Assembly: GCF_028372415.1 (NCBI RefSeq)
Contig: NC_092876.1
Location: forward strand, 225,295,528-225,359,527
Source: Notamacropus eugenii
Lineage: Eukaryota > Chordata > Mammalia > Diprotodontia > Macropodidae
Length of the DNA: 64,000 bases
Reading direction: 5' to 3'
Of this stretch, positions 43,450 through 56,116 are shown one piece after another. The notes under the pieces are model-generated. The model was not told the origin of the DNA, did no database searches, and saw nothing but the letters and a program-made list of their open reading frames with translations. Position numbers and translations under genes: made by a program. Every line of letters starts with the position of its first letter. Positions within the stretch are counted from its first letter, which is position 1.

Positions 43450-44876
43450 ATTGCATATGGTTGAAAAGTGACCAAGAAATCCAAAGAGAAACATCTATCA
43501 GTTCCTTTATTCAGTCTAGTACCACCCAAAAAACACAGTAAGAAACTTCAGGTGCTAGAAGGGGTATCTTGCCATAGAAGCCCAGTACATGTCCAGGTAG
43601 AGGCTAGAAGTTCTCAGCAACATCCTGACCAGTAAGTCCAGGGAACACAGAAGACCAAGAACTTCAATTGGGAATGTTGCAAGGAGAACAGGAATAACAT
43701 GGTCCTCTAGCTAGGGAAACTGAATCCCATTAGCATTCCATGTATGGACACCTAAGGAGAAGCAGAAGTCCACAACAGGGACCCAGGAAATAAAGGTCAG
43801 GAAAAAAAACAAGGCCGGATTTGAGATATGTAGAGTCTGACCCAGATACAGATCAGAAATTGGGGCCTGATAGTACTCTGAATGTTCTGAAGCAATCTCA
43901 TAGATCGAGTGATCACCAAGGAATTCAACCCAGAAGAATAATTTCACAAGCATAAGCAGGAGCTGAAAGAAAAAAATGGCTTGGCCACATGGGTTATCAG
44001 GGTTCCAGGAATAAATGAAGCAAGATATTTTTAAAAATGGAATTTTAAGTGAAGTAAGAAATCTGTAGAAAAGAATTGAGAGGATAAGTAGGTAGGAACA
44101 GAAGATGACAAAACATATCCAAGAATATGGCTCCTTGAAAATTAGAATGACTCAAACAATTCAATGAAGCAATAACAGATATTAGAATAAAACCAAAAGA
44201 TTGAAAAAATAGAAGAAATGTATAGTATTTGCTAAAAACAATTGACCTGGAAAATAAGTTGAGAGATAATTGAAGAACCATCAGCTAGTGTCCACTGGGT
44301 AGAATAATGGACTGAGAGTCAAGAAGAATGAATTCAAATCTAGCTTCAGATACTTAATAGCTGTGTTACTCTGGGTAAGTCAGTTAAATTCTCTTAGCCT
44401 CAGTTTCCTTCTGTGAAATTGGAGTAATAATAGCATATACTTAGCAGGGTTTTTGTGAGACTAAAATGAGATAATATTTATAAAATGCTTTGTAAATCTT
44501 AAAGTGATAAATAAATGTTAGTATGGAATGATATTTATTGCCTGAAAACCATCACAAATAAAAAAGGCCTGGAAATCATATTTCAAGAAATAATAGTGAA
44601 AAAGTGACCAGAATCTAGTAGAACCAGAGAGGAAAATGAATAGATAGATTATACTGGCCCCTTTCTGAAAGAAATCCCAAAATGAAAACCAGAAATATCA
44701 TGGCTAAAACACCCATCTCACAGATCGATGAAAAAAAAATTACATATAGCTAGAAAAAGGATTTAAGTATCAAGGAAACAGAATTAGGATCACATAAGAT
44801 GTGGCAGCTTCTATTATAAAAGAGATAAAATTTTGGAATCCAATATTCCAAAAGTCAAATGACAAAGACTTGAGAG
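43450..44876 (+). mobile_element. L1 5' part (5' UTR and ORF1), outer element
   Basis: Plus-strand L1. The ORF1 text runs ATTTATTGCCTGAAAACC, GGCCTGGAAATCATATTTC, AAAAGTGACCAGAATC, GTATCAAGGAAACAG, TAAGATGTGGCAGCTTC, TGGAATCCAATATTCC. It ends abruptly where a second L1 begins. A MIR interrupts it at 44285-44525. It is more worn than its neighbour and may be the 5' half of the L1 that resumes near 50600. Confidence 0.65.
44285..44525 (+). repeat. MIR-family SINE
   Basis: GAATGGACTGAGAGTCAAG-type head (near 44307), GTTACTCTGGGTAAGTCAG, CTCAGTTTCCTTCTGTG, GATAATATTTATAAAATGCTTTG, ending GATAAATAAATGTTAG. Near full length. Its position inside an L1 makes a young MIR relative more likely than an ancient MIR. 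Confidence 0.8.
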
Positions 44877-47158
44877 AATTCTAGGAAGATGGTGGAGCAA
44901 GCCAGAAAACTTTCAGCTCTCCAAATTTCCTCCACAAAAAAAAGACAGAACATTGCTTCAGAGCAGCAGAAATGAACACAGGGAAAATCAGTTATCTTCC
45001 TAAGACAATTTAAGAAGACTCCAAGGAAAGACGAATCTCTAGGGATTCATCAGCCTGAGTAAAATGCAAACACCTCCAGACCAACTCTGAAGAATCACCA
45101 AACAAGTCCTGGGAGCAGCTGAGTTGAGAGTTAGCTTCAGCCTTAGAAACTTTCATTTTGCACATGATGGATGAGTAGGAGAATTGAAGGACCTTTCACT
45201 GTCAAGGGATGCCAAGCCCAGTTGTGATGACCAGCCGTAAACTGGGCTGTGGCTAAGGGGCAAGGAGCTAGCACACACCTGGTGAGTGTAGTAGCAAGGG
45301 GAGAAGACTCTGTTGGCTGTGGGCACTTGCAGGAGAGCAAATTCCGTGATTTCAGTTCTACAGCAGAGAGGATAGCCACTGGAAGGACCTCAGGGAGCAA
45401 GGTCATTTGTAGGACAGTGTGGCTAGGGACCGTAGCAGTGCGTTAGGAGTGAAGAAAAGAACTCAAGGTTGGGCCCTGAAAGAGACCTCAGAAAGTAAGG
45501 GTAAGAAGGACCTGGGACTTGGGACATTGTTCCTCATACCTCAGGACAACAGCTTCGTTACACTAGTAGCTGCAAAAAACAAAATAAAACAATAACAAAA
45601 ATGAGTAAGCAAAGGAGAAAGAACCCAACCATAGATAGTTGCTATGGGGATAGAGAAGATCTGGGTTCATATTCAGAGGAAGATAATGGAGCTAAAAAGA
45701 AGCCACTCTTTTTTTTAATGAGATCCATCAAATGGTCCCTAGCACAAAAAGAGCTCTTGGAAAAACTTAAATTTAAAAATCAAATAAGAGAGATCAAGGA
45801 AAAATGAGAAAAAAATAAGAGAAATCCAAGAAAATCAAGAAAATTATGAAATGAAAGTTAACCAACTTGAAATATAGGATCAAAAACTTAAGGAAGGAAG
45901 CAATTCTATGACAACTGGAATTGGGGAAGGGGAAGCTAATGACTTTCTAAGACAGCAAGAAGTCATAAAACGAAAGTGAAAAAATAAAGAGAAAGTAAAA
46001 CATCCCATCAGAAAAACAACTGATCTGAAGAACATATCAAGGAGAAATAATATAAGAATAGTTGGACTACCTGAAAATTATGATTCAAAAAAAAAAAGAA
46101 TCTTGATGAATATTATAAGAAATTATCAAGGAATATTGCCCTGAAGTTCTAGAACAAGAAGACAAAGCAGAAATAGAGAAAATCCACTGTTCACCACCTA
46201 TAAGAGATCCCTAGAGGAAAGCTTATAGGAAAATCATAGCCAAGTTTAAAAGCTCTCAGATTAATAACAAAGTATTGGAAGCAAGAGAAAAAAAAAATTA
46301 AATATCATAGAGCTACAGTAAGGATGACACAAGAACTAGCTCCTACTACACTGAAGAACCATAGATCTTGGAATACTATGTTGCATAGGGCAAAAAAGCT
46401 GGGGTTACAACCAAGGGTAATTTACCCAGCAAAGTTAAGTATAATCCTGAATGAAAAAACAACCTGGACATTTAACACACCGAAAGATTTTCAGGTTTTC
46501 TATGACAAAACATTCAGAACTTAAAGGAAATTTTAACATATAACGTCCAAAAGAAATATACAGTGAACATTAAAGACCAATTATTAGGGACTCAATAAGG
46601 TCAAATTGCTTACTTTTTATATGTGAAAATATCACCAATACTATTATGATTGTCATTATTTGGGTAACTTGAAAGAAAGACTTGGGCTGAGCTGAGTATA
46701 ATGGAGTGATTCTAAAAAAAAAAAAAAGCAAAATTGTAGGGAGAGATAAAAAGGAGTACTTATCTCACACAAAAGAGGCATAAAAGGAAAAAGTCATACA
46801 GAAGAAGTTAGTAGGGGGGAAGGTGGATAATGTTGGAATCTTACTCTCATCATGAATGGATTAAAGGGGATACACATACTCATACACACACACCTTGTCT
46901 TCTAAATTCAGAAATAAATAAGAGCAAGGAGATAGGGTGTGGGGAGAAGATAAGGTAAGCAGGGGTGGGGAGGGTGGGGGGGTTAGAGGGGAGGGTAAGT
47001 AGGAAGAGAAAGATAGTGAGGAAAATAGTAAGGAGGAAAATACACAAGCAATTGTAGCTTAGAATGTGACTGGGATGAACTTACCCATAAAACAGAAAGG
47101 GATAGATCAAAAATTTGAATTCAACAATATATTGCTTTCAGGAAACATCATAAAAATG

Positions 47159-48951
47159 TTTCATGTGGCAAAGCACCTGGTGCTGATTCTCTTCCAGCTG
47201 AGATTTACAAGGTGTGTGTAGGGGGGGGGGCGGGGGGAGTCCATTGGTCATACAAAAGCTGACTGAAATGTTCCAGGTTACATGGCAAGAGGAGGTTATC
47301 ATCCCCCAGGAGTTCCAAGGATGCCTCCATTGTCCATCTCTATAAAGGTAAAAGGAACAGATTGTCCTGCGACAATCATAGGGAGGTCTCTCTCTTAGTT
47401 ATTGCTGGCAAGATTCTTGCTAGACTCCTCCTTAACAGGCTGATCCTTTACTTGAAAGATGGTCATATACCTGAGAGCTGGTGTGGCTTCAAAAAGGGCC
47501 GAGGAATGATAAATATGATGTTTGTTGCCTGACAACTCCAGGAGAAATGCCAGGACCAGAACAGAGGTCTGTACACAATGCTTGTAGATCTGACACTGTT
47601 AACCTTTGACACTGTTAGTCATGAGGATTTATGGAACATTTTGTCAAAATTTGGTTGCCCACAGAAGTTCATCAGCATTGTATGTCGATTTCATGATGGC
47701 ATGTTTGCCAGGGTTCTAGAAAATGGACAATGCTTTCATGCCTTTCCAGTCACCAGTGGAGTGAAACAAGGCGTGTGCTTGCTCCCATGCTTTTTAGCAT
47801 GATATTTTCAGCCATGCTGTCAAATGCTTTCAATGAGAATGAACACGGCATCAAGGTCAGCTACTGCACTGATGGTAAATTCTTCAACTTGAAAAGGCTA
47901 CAAGCCAAGACTAAAGTGGAGGGAGTGTTGGTGCATGATTTTCTGTTTGCAGATGATTGTGCACTCAATGCAGCCTCTGAAGCTGAGAGGCGACAAAGTA
48001 TGGATCAATTCTCTGCTGCCAGTGCTAATTTTGGCCTAACAATGAATAACAAAAAAACACAGGTGCTCCATGAGCCATCACCACACCATTCATATGTGGA
48101 ACCATCAGTTACAGCAAACAGCGAAGTTTTGAATGCTGTGGACAAGTTCACTTACCTTGGTAATATACTTTCCGGGGATGTATACATTGACAATGAGATT
48201 GACACAAGCATTGCCAGAGCTAGCTCAGTGTTTGAGAGGCTCTGAAGAAAGGTTTGGGAGAGAAGAGATATTAAACTGACTACCAAACTAATGATCTACA
48301 GAGCTATTGTGTTGACTTCATTGTTGTATGCCTGTGAAACCTGGACAGTCTACCAGTGCCATGCCAGGAAACTAAATCATTTCTGTTTGAATTGTCTTAG
48401 GAAGATTCTGAAGTTCACATAGCAGGATAAGGTACCAGACACTGAGGTCCTTTCTTGAACTAAACTGCCAAGCATCCAAACTCTGCTTCAGAGAGCACAC
48501 TCTGATGGGCTGGGCATTTTGTTCGATGCAAACTGTATGCTTGTCAGAAAGACTGTTTTATGGAGAACTCACAAAGAGCAAGCATTCACTTGGTGGTCAG
48601 AAGAAGTGATAAAAAGACATTCTCAAGGTCTCTCAAGAACTTTGAAATTGATTGTGTGACATGGGAGACACTGGCACAGGACCGCTCAGCATGGCATGCC
48701 CACATCAGAAAGCATGCTGTACTCTATGAGCAAAGCAGAATTGACACAGCTCAAAGGAAACGCAGGATGCACAAATTTGGAGTATCCACCCCAGATGTTC
48801 ACAGGGACTATCTGTGCCCAATCTGTGGTATTGCATTCCAAGCTTATATTGGTCTGATCAGCCACAGTCAGATACATTGAAATTTGACTCTAGTACAGTG
48901 ATGTCATTTTGATCCTCTTCAAAAATGAAGGGCAACAACCAACCAATGAAC
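47159..48951 (+). mobile_element. LINE with reverse transcriptase and C-terminal zinc finger
   Basis: 5'-truncated non-LTR element inserted in the L1, between perfect 10-base duplications CATAAAAATG (47149-47158 and 48952-48961). It encodes reverse transcriptase from GKAPGADSLPAEIYK onward, then HIPESWCGFKKGRGM, the TSGVKQG-type box near 47755, and FADD at 47946-47957. Next come NAVDKFTYLGNILSG and, after frame changes, a C-terminal part (48560-48880) ending in a CCHH finger, CPICGIAFQAYIGLISHSQIH-like, at residues 86-106. Fish and mollusc LINE proteins annotated as endonuclease-reverse transcriptase share this layout; I call it RTE-like with caution. It has frameshifts, an early stop near 47529 and a G-run at 47221-47236, so it is not active. 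Confidence 0.88.
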
Positions 48952-49116
48952 CATAAAAATGAGAGATACACACAATGATTAAAATAAAGGGCAGGAGTAG
49001 AAATTAGTATGTAAAAAAAGCAGGGATAGTAATCATGATCTCAGACAAAGTTAAAGTTAAAACAGACTTGGTCAAAAGTGAAAATTAGAGAAACTACACT
49101 ATGTCAGCGTAAGCCT

Positions 49117-49605
49117 TGTAGAATTTGATCTAAGACAGACAAACACAATTAGGTTGTGTCCATGTTTTTAATTTCTCTCAAGTTGGCGACATGCATGCTT
49201 GATTTGCATTCTACTGGATTTGCAGTCCAGAACTGGGCCCCTCACTAAGGGAGCCAGTCCAGAACTGACTCTATTTGGGGCCTGGAGGTACAGAGTTATA
49301 TGCCCTTTGAAGAGTAAATGTTCCCAAAGGATGTCAATCAACTCTGATCGTTCAGCACACTGAAAGGTGGGCTACATCAAAATGAGGGTCTTGGCATACA
49401 CAGCTTAGGTCGCTTAATCTTGGCCAAAGGGACATCAACTTCCATATTACCTATCTTGATAGTACGGAGGGATCAACATTTTCCCAGATCTCTCTGGGCA
49501 ATATAATGAGCAGAAATTTAGAATAGATCTTAATGTCCTTCTGCATTCTCCAAGATAATGATTACTAAGAAAAATCATTTTTTCACATCAGCAATATCAT
49601 TTGAT
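49117..49605. mobile_element. Unidentified block inside L1
   Basis: Roughly 490 bases foreign to L1, less A+T-rich than its surroundings. It opens TGTAGAATTTGATC, and on minus it ends GATCAAATTCTACA after AATTAAAAACATGG, like the R-U5 end of an LTR. Target duplications were not found and L1 sequence is missing across the junction. A fossil LTR with a deletion is one reading. Confidence 0.4.
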
Positions 49606-51729
49606 ATTGCTTTAGATCATTAAAATACCTAGACAGTATAAAATACCTAAGTGCATACCTGCAACACACAGCAACTATAAGAATCTAAATAAAATTTTTA
49701 TACAAATAAATTCAGATCTAAATAATTGAAGTTATATATATATAAAATTTTTAAAATGGTAATTTTACCTAACTAATCTAGTTATTCAATATCAATCCAA
49801 TAAAATTACTAAAAAATTCTTTTACTGAGTTAGAAAAAAAAACAAAGATCATTTGGAAGAGTGAAAGGTTAGGAACTTCCAAGAAACCAGGAAAAATAAT
49901 GTAAAGAAAGTAGATTTAGCAATAAACTGTATTATAAGGGAGAGTATTGTTGAAATGTAAAGAGGATAATTCCAATTATTTTAAATTAAAATTTTTTTGG
50001 GTAAATAGAACCTATGTAGCCCAAAATAGAAGGTATGCAGAAAATTGGGGGAAAATTGGATTGGAATATTGTTGTGTTGTAGGAAATGATGACTTGGTTG
50101 ATTTAGAAAAACATGGAAAAACCTGAACATATGAAGGAAGATGCTATCTACCTTCAGAAAAACAGATGACAAGTAGAAATAAACATAGTATGGTCTTACA
50201 CATATGTATGACTGCATAGGTATACATGTGTGTATCTTTATGGATATCTATGCATATGTACATGTGTGTGTACATATGCATACATACATACACACATATT
50301 CTTAATTATAGCCTTCTTTAGGGTTAGAGTGTGGGAAGGGAGAATAAACAAAGTAAAAAGTGCTTACCAGAGAACAAAAGAAAACCAACAAGGAAGCAAA
50401 GAAAAGCTGGGCAGTTTTGAAAACAATGTGTAGTATTTATTATATAGATCTCCTTGAAATTGAAATTTGTTGTTTTATATTGAATCCTCTTTTGTAGTCT
50501 GCTGTGTACATGGTAATGTTTTTTTTCTTTTCTCACTTTGTATTTAAGTTTAAAATAAACACATTTATATATAAAAAATAAAACCCAAACAAACCCTAAA
50601 TGGTAATTGCTGACAACTAGAAAGAACTGAAACATAAGATGCAAATGTGCCAGGCACCTTGATCACCCTGAGAAGGCAAAATACCTTCAGGCAAATGCCA
50701 AAGGAATGAAGTGCTTACATTAAAATAGGGAAGAAGAAACAAGACTTCAAGGGTCACAAAATGAAATTAATAAGACAAACCTAAAGACTACGGGTAGTTT
50801 TGTTCTGTTTTAATGGTCTTGAGAGGAAAGAATAGGCAAAGAAAACACTGATATGCTAGGAAAGAAGAACGGAACAAGGAAGTGGATTGTAGTCTTTTTC
50901 ACAGATAGTATATGAGAAGAAGGAATGGGAATCAAATGAATCTAACTCGTATCTGAAGTTGATAAAAGAGAATGGCACACATGCGTGTGCCCACACACAA
51001 TGTGGTATAGTAATAACTTAAACTGAACTGACAATGAGGAGATGGGAAAGGAGAGAGAAAGGTTGAAGAGGGAGGGTAGATTTGGGAAGGGAATAGTCAC
51101 CAGCAAAACAGCCTACAACTTTGGTGGATGGATTTTAAAGGGAAGATTAGAAGGAAAGAGTATAAGAGCTAGTAATTAATATCTGAGAGAAAGAGAAAAG
51201 CAATGGAGTGGAAGTAGATCGCTTCACTTACAGGCAAGTGTTAATAACAATTCCTTCTCTTTCACCAGCTTCTTCTCTGATATGAAGATAGAAGCCAAGG
51301 ACAGAGAGGAAAAAAATGTAAGAGGACAGATATTATGGAGGAAAATACACAAATGCCAATCATAACCATGAATGTGAATGAGATATATTCATCTATAAAA
51401 TGAAAGATAACAGCAGAGTGGATTGGAAAGGAGAATCCAACCATGTGTTGTTTAAAATAAACATACTTTATGCTTCAAAATTCACACAGTTAAAATGAAA
51501 GGCTGGTGCTGAATGTATTATGCTTCAGGTTAATTGAAAATAGGAATCATGATCTCAGACAAGGTAACAGTAAAAATAGACATGATTAAAGGAGACAAAT
51601 AGGGAAGGTACATTACATTTAAAGGTACCACAGTCAATGAAATATTGCTACTTAACATATGCAACAGATGGAATAGCATTGAACTACATAAAGGAAAAAG
51701 GATTTACAAGGAGAAATAGTCAGGAAGAC

Positions 51730-51919
51730 CAGAGGTGTCTAACCTGTAGGTTCAAGCAGATCACAACACTCCCAAGTACAGTCCAAACCAATTTAAAATG
51801 CAATTGAGAAATGTTTAACAAAATTAATAAAAATACAACATAGATAACATTAACTTATGGTTTTCTAAGTCAATATGTGACCCACAGAGATCCATTTCTA
51901 TTTGAGTTTGGCACTGCTG
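51730..51919 (+). mobile_element. Non-autonomous hAT (GTGTCAAACTC-type), complete ends
   Basis: 190 bases, CAGAGGTGTCTAACC at the start and GAGTTTGGCACTGCTG at the end, imperfect inverted repeats. The 8-base flanks AGGAAGAC (51722-51729) and AGTATGAC (51920-51927) agree at 6 of 8. Family mates: 7745, 60100 and 62372. Confidence 0.82.
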
Positions 51920-52154
51920 AGTATGACTATAATAACTGGGGACCTGAATAGATCCCTTTCAGACCTGAACAAATCTCTTTTAAAAAGCTAAACATGAAAG
52001 AAGTGATAACTCTGATAGAGCTTTGGAAATGTTAGAAATGGAAGTTCCCTTGATATTACTGAATGGAAATAGAAAGGAGTATACATAGACTCAGATGTTT
52101 ATAGCACCTTTAAGATAACTGACCATGTACTGGGACATAAACACCTCATTAACA

Positions 52155-52615
52155 AATTTATTTTTGCTGTCATTCTATTGTTTCAGTCATGTTTGGCTCT
52201 CTGTGATCCCATAGGAGTTTGCTTGGCAAAGAAACTGGAGTAGTTTCCAGTTTCCTTCACCAGCTTATTTTTCAGATGAGGAAACAGAAGCAAACAGGGT
52301 TGTTACTTGTCTAGAGTCACACAGCTAGGAAGTGTGTAAGACTAGATTTGAACTCAGATCTTCCCAACTCCAGGCCCAGTGCTCTATTCATCATGTTGCC
52401 CATTAACAAATTTAGAAGCTTTTGTGGTTGAGTTATTTTTCAGTCACGCATTTAGTGTATGAAACTGGATTTGAACTCATAGGTGTCTTCCTGACTCCAA
52501 GCCCTCTTTGAGAGCAGGGACAGTCTTTTGCCTCTTTGGTATCTTCAGGAATTATCACAGTGCCTAGCATATAGTAAGTTCTTAATAGATGTTTCTTGGT
52601 TGATTAGGTATGCAA
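52155..52615 (-). repeat. tRNA-SINEs and an L2 tip in L1
   Basis: 52155-52405 is a minus-strand MAR1-like SINE (TTTCAGTCATGTTTGGCTC, TGTGATCCCATAGGAG, CACACAGCTAGGAAGTG). A second SINE scrap is at 52438-52500 (TTTGAACTCATAGGTG). L2 3' end on plus fills 52505-52610 (GAGAGCAGGGACAGTC, CACAGTGCCTAGCATATAG). Confidence 0.8.
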
Positions 52616-54245
52616 TTTAAAAAAATAGAAAAATAACAAATCAAAAATTTCTTCAATGAAGAAACAGAAATCCTGAAAATCAAATAAGTGATTACCAAAA
52701 TTTAATGGTTAAAAAACCCCTACTAACTAGATATAAAACTAGGAGTATTTAAAAAAAAAAAACAACCTAATAACAGAAAATTGTTTACTAATCTGATTTT
52801 TTAAAAAAGAGGCAATTCAAATTACCAGTATCAAAATGAAAAAACTAGAATTAACAATAATTGAAAAGGGAATTATTAGAAAAACTTAAGCTCAGTGAAA
52901 GAATATACAAAAAAACCCCACTTAGATTAACAGTACATGAAATGGATAATTAGTATAGTCAAATTTCAGAAAAATAATTTGAACAAGTCATAAATGAACT
53001 CTCAAAGAGGGGGGCACCCTGAAGCACACGGATTTAAAGTTAGTCTTATCCTATATTCAAAGAACAATTAATCCCACTATTAAATAAATTTTCTATCAAG
53101 ATAAAAAAGAAATGAATGCTCCCAAATTGTTTCTATCATACAAATTAGTTATTGGAACTAAATCAGGGAGAGACAAGAAAAGAGATAAAGCAATAGTCCA
53201 ACATCACTTGTGAATATTGATGCAAAGAATATTGAATAAGAAATCAGGAAAAATGCTACAGTAAAAGTTATACACAATTATCAGATTGAATTTATAACAC
53301 CAATGCATGACTGGTTCAATACTAGGAAAATATAAACATAATAGTTCATATTAATGATAAAAAATAAAAACACATGATAGAAATTTGGACAAAATTCAGC
53401 ATTCTTTTCTTGGTGAAAACATTAAAAAATGTAGGAATATACCATTCATTCTTATAATAAATATTGTCTATCTAAAACAAATACTCATAACTATATATAA
53501 GAAATTACTGCAATAAGATCAGGGGTAAAGCATTTTTTAAATTTATGGATGTTTATTATAAACACTACTACTTGATATAATTTTTGGAAATGCTAGCTAT
53601 AGCAATAACACAGTGAAAAGAAACTGAGAGAAATAGTCAAAGAGAAAGCAAAATTACCATTTTTTTTTTTTTGCAAATGATGTAATGGTCTGCTTAGAAA
53701 ACCCTAGAGATTCAACTAAAAATTAACTGGAATAATAGTTTAATGAATTTATAGGACACAAAATGAACCAGCATAGATAATCAGACCTTTTATAAATTAA
53801 CAGCAAATCCCAGAAGGAAATGAAAGAGAATTTTCATTCAAAGTACTTATAGAATACTTTGGAATTCTTGGAAATATTTGGAAGTTTACTTACCAAGATA
53901 CAAATAGGAACTATGTGAATACAACTACAAAACTCTCTTTATTGAAGTTAAATAACTGATGAGATATTATTTTCTTATGGTTGGGTTATGCCAGTGTAAT
54001 AAAACTGATAGTACTCTCTAAATAAATTTGCTTATTCAATGTCCTATCAGTCAAACTAATAAACATAGCAGACATAGAAAAAAATAATAAAATTGACCTT
54101 GAGTAACAAAGGCCTGTAACTTCTAGGAAAAGCATGAAAAACATGGGAAGTAAAGAGGAGCAAGATCTCACACTATAAAGCAATAATCATCAAAATGATT
54201 CAGTACTAAAAGCTCATCAATGATACAGATTGAGAAATAAGACCC

Positions 54246-54842
54246 TGTATCAGTAAACACTCCAACATACACAGCGGGGCCGCTACCACAGGTGCTTTGA
54301 TCTGCTTCTCTAAAAGGAAAGGCAACTTTTGAGGAGTTAACAATCACTTTAATCAAGCACATATTATCATTCACCTAGTTCAGGGGAGTCAGCACCTTGA
54401 ACTTCAGAGAAAATATAGAGAAATCAATGATCAACAGACATGGCTTCCTCTGTCTGACCATAATCAATACATACATCACAATTCAACAGACAGGTCCAAC
54501 TGTCTGGCCATAGTTACCAGAGAGGGAAGCACCAATACCTAGGTTTTCAAGGCCAGGGGATGCTTAGGGGCTTCTCAGACTCTTATCTGGCACACAAATC
54601 TTCCAAAACCTAAGCCCCCAAATAAAACCACACCTCAGAGTCTTTATTCACTTTTTAGAGCCAGAGGGTATCACATCCCTTGAAAACCAGTGCCTCATTA
54701 ACAGAAGGTGTGGACCTTCCTGCAAAATCTTACCAGGCCCAACGATGAGTGGGAAAGGTCAAATTAATCACATTATTCAGAGGCATCATACTTCTTGGTT
54801 TAAACAAAAACAGCAGAAGATCCTACTTTGTTTGCCCTCACA
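54246..54842 (-). mobile_element. Solo LTR in L1
   Basis: 597 bases, TG...CA ended, with perfect 5-base duplications GACCC (54241-54245 and 54843-54847). L1 ORF2 text reads straight across when it is removed. On minus an ATTAAA-type signal (54348-54353) precedes GTGATTGTTAACTCC. No internal viral part is present. The family is not named; similar R-region text occurs at 32.45 kb. Confidence 0.8.
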
Positions 54843-55261
54843 GACCCAGAAGCAAATGAACTTATTAACAGTGTTTGATAAACCCAAAGATGGCAACTTA
54901 ATGGGGTTAAGTAGTATTCACTAAAATCTTCTAGGAATACTAGAATTTGTTTAGGTAGAAATTAGGTTTAGGCCAACATCCCAAATCATACTACATCTAC
55001 ACTAAATACTACATATCATCACTATATTAAACTCCAAATGTATACATGACATATAATATTACATCACTGACAAAAATCATTGACATAAAATATTATATCA
55101 TTTTTTAAAAAATGAGCAAAGAAAGTGACACCTTTCACAACTATAGGTAGAGGAAAAATTCTTGAGCAAAAAATTTTAGAGAGGAACATAGGAAATAAAA
55201 TAGGCCATTTTGATTACTCAAACTATAAAAGTTTTTCCTCAAAAAAAAAAACCAAATCAAT

Positions 55262-55437
55262 GAGGGGGCAGCTAGGTGATGCAGTGAGTAGAGCACCAAT
55301 CCTGGAGTCAAGAGGACCCGAGTTCAAATCTGTCCTCAGACACTTGACACACTTACTAGCTATGTGACCTTGGGCAAGTCACTTAACCCCAATTGCCTTG
55401 CCTTCCCCTCTCCAAAAAAAAAAAAAAAACCCCAATT
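55262..55437 (+). mobile_element. tRNA-SINE with A-tail
   Basis: GGGGGCAGCTAGGTGATGC, a box-B-like GTTCAAATC at 55322, GTGACCTTGGGCAAGTCAC, ACCCCAATTGCCTTGCC, then an A16-type tail. It has only the tRNA-related part plus poly(A), the form expected of a SINE moved by L1 machinery, unlike the LINE-tailed copies. Confidence 0.88.
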
Positions 55438-55755
55438 GTTCTAAAATTAGAAGGGAAACAGTTAACAGGGAAACATATTTGAAGTAAGCTTCTCTAATAA
55501 ATGTCTGGCATCCTAGAAAAATAGGGAACTGATTCAAATATGTAAGAACAAGACAAACAAATAAAAAAAAGGCAATGAGGCAGTTTTCAAAAAAAGAAAA
55601 GCAAGATATTAACAATCACATGGCAAAAATGTTCCAAACCCTTAATACAAGAGAAGAACATTAAAACAACTCTTAGATTCTACTTCATGATCATCATATT
55701 GGAAAAAAGACTGAGAAAAAAGGAAAATGACAATCACTGAAGGAAAATGAGAAAT

Positions 55756-56116
55756 TGTAGCGGACGGCCCGCATCCCCACACATCTCGGTGATGTGGTGA
55801 AGAAGAAAGACATGGGAGGCAGGAAAAGAGAGACCAATTTCATTTATTGATCCCAGGGTTAGGGTATATATAGACAGAAACTGCAAGTCTACGTGATGTT
55901 CTGCTCGTCTCCGGTCCCAGTGATTTGGCCAGTCTTATTGTCTTTAAAAACTGTGAGCCTGAGGGCATCTATTTTACATATGCCTTGTTTTCTGTAATTC
56001 TCGTTTGTCTCAAGGAGACAGCAACATCCGAGGGGCATGGAGAGCCATTCCGGATGATAATGAGCCCAAAGGTCTATCCTCATCTTGTCAACCGCACTCC
56101 ACCCTGGCCCTCCACA
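55756..56116 (-). mobile_element. Solo LTR, class II-like, in L1
   Basis: 361 bases, TGTAGCGGACGG to CCCTCCACA, with perfect 6-base duplications AGAAAT (55750-55755 and 56117-56122). On minus a TATATATA box (about 55866-55872) lies upstream of AATAAA (55843-55848), followed by a C/T-rich U5-like end. G+C-rich against its L1 host. No internal viral part. Confidence 0.85.

Larger units (their letters stand above)
44877..50590 (+). mobile_element. L1, nearly full length, split by a LINE and another block
   Basis: Starts in the 5' UTR (AGGAAGATGGTGGAGCAAGCC at 44883). ORF1 begins at ATG 45601 (68 residues, MSKQRRKN start) and its C-terminal part is readable at 46324-46524 (YPAKLSIILNEK). ORF2's endonuclease region runs to 47158, continues at 48962-49116 and then breaks. 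Text from about 49605 is the post-reverse-transcriptase part (GTATAAAATACCTAAGTGC). The 3' UTR has a TATG tract near 50225-50300, AATAAAC, and an A-rich end near 50590. Both frames carry many stops and shifts and a large part of ORF2 is missing, so it is dead. Confidence 0.82.
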
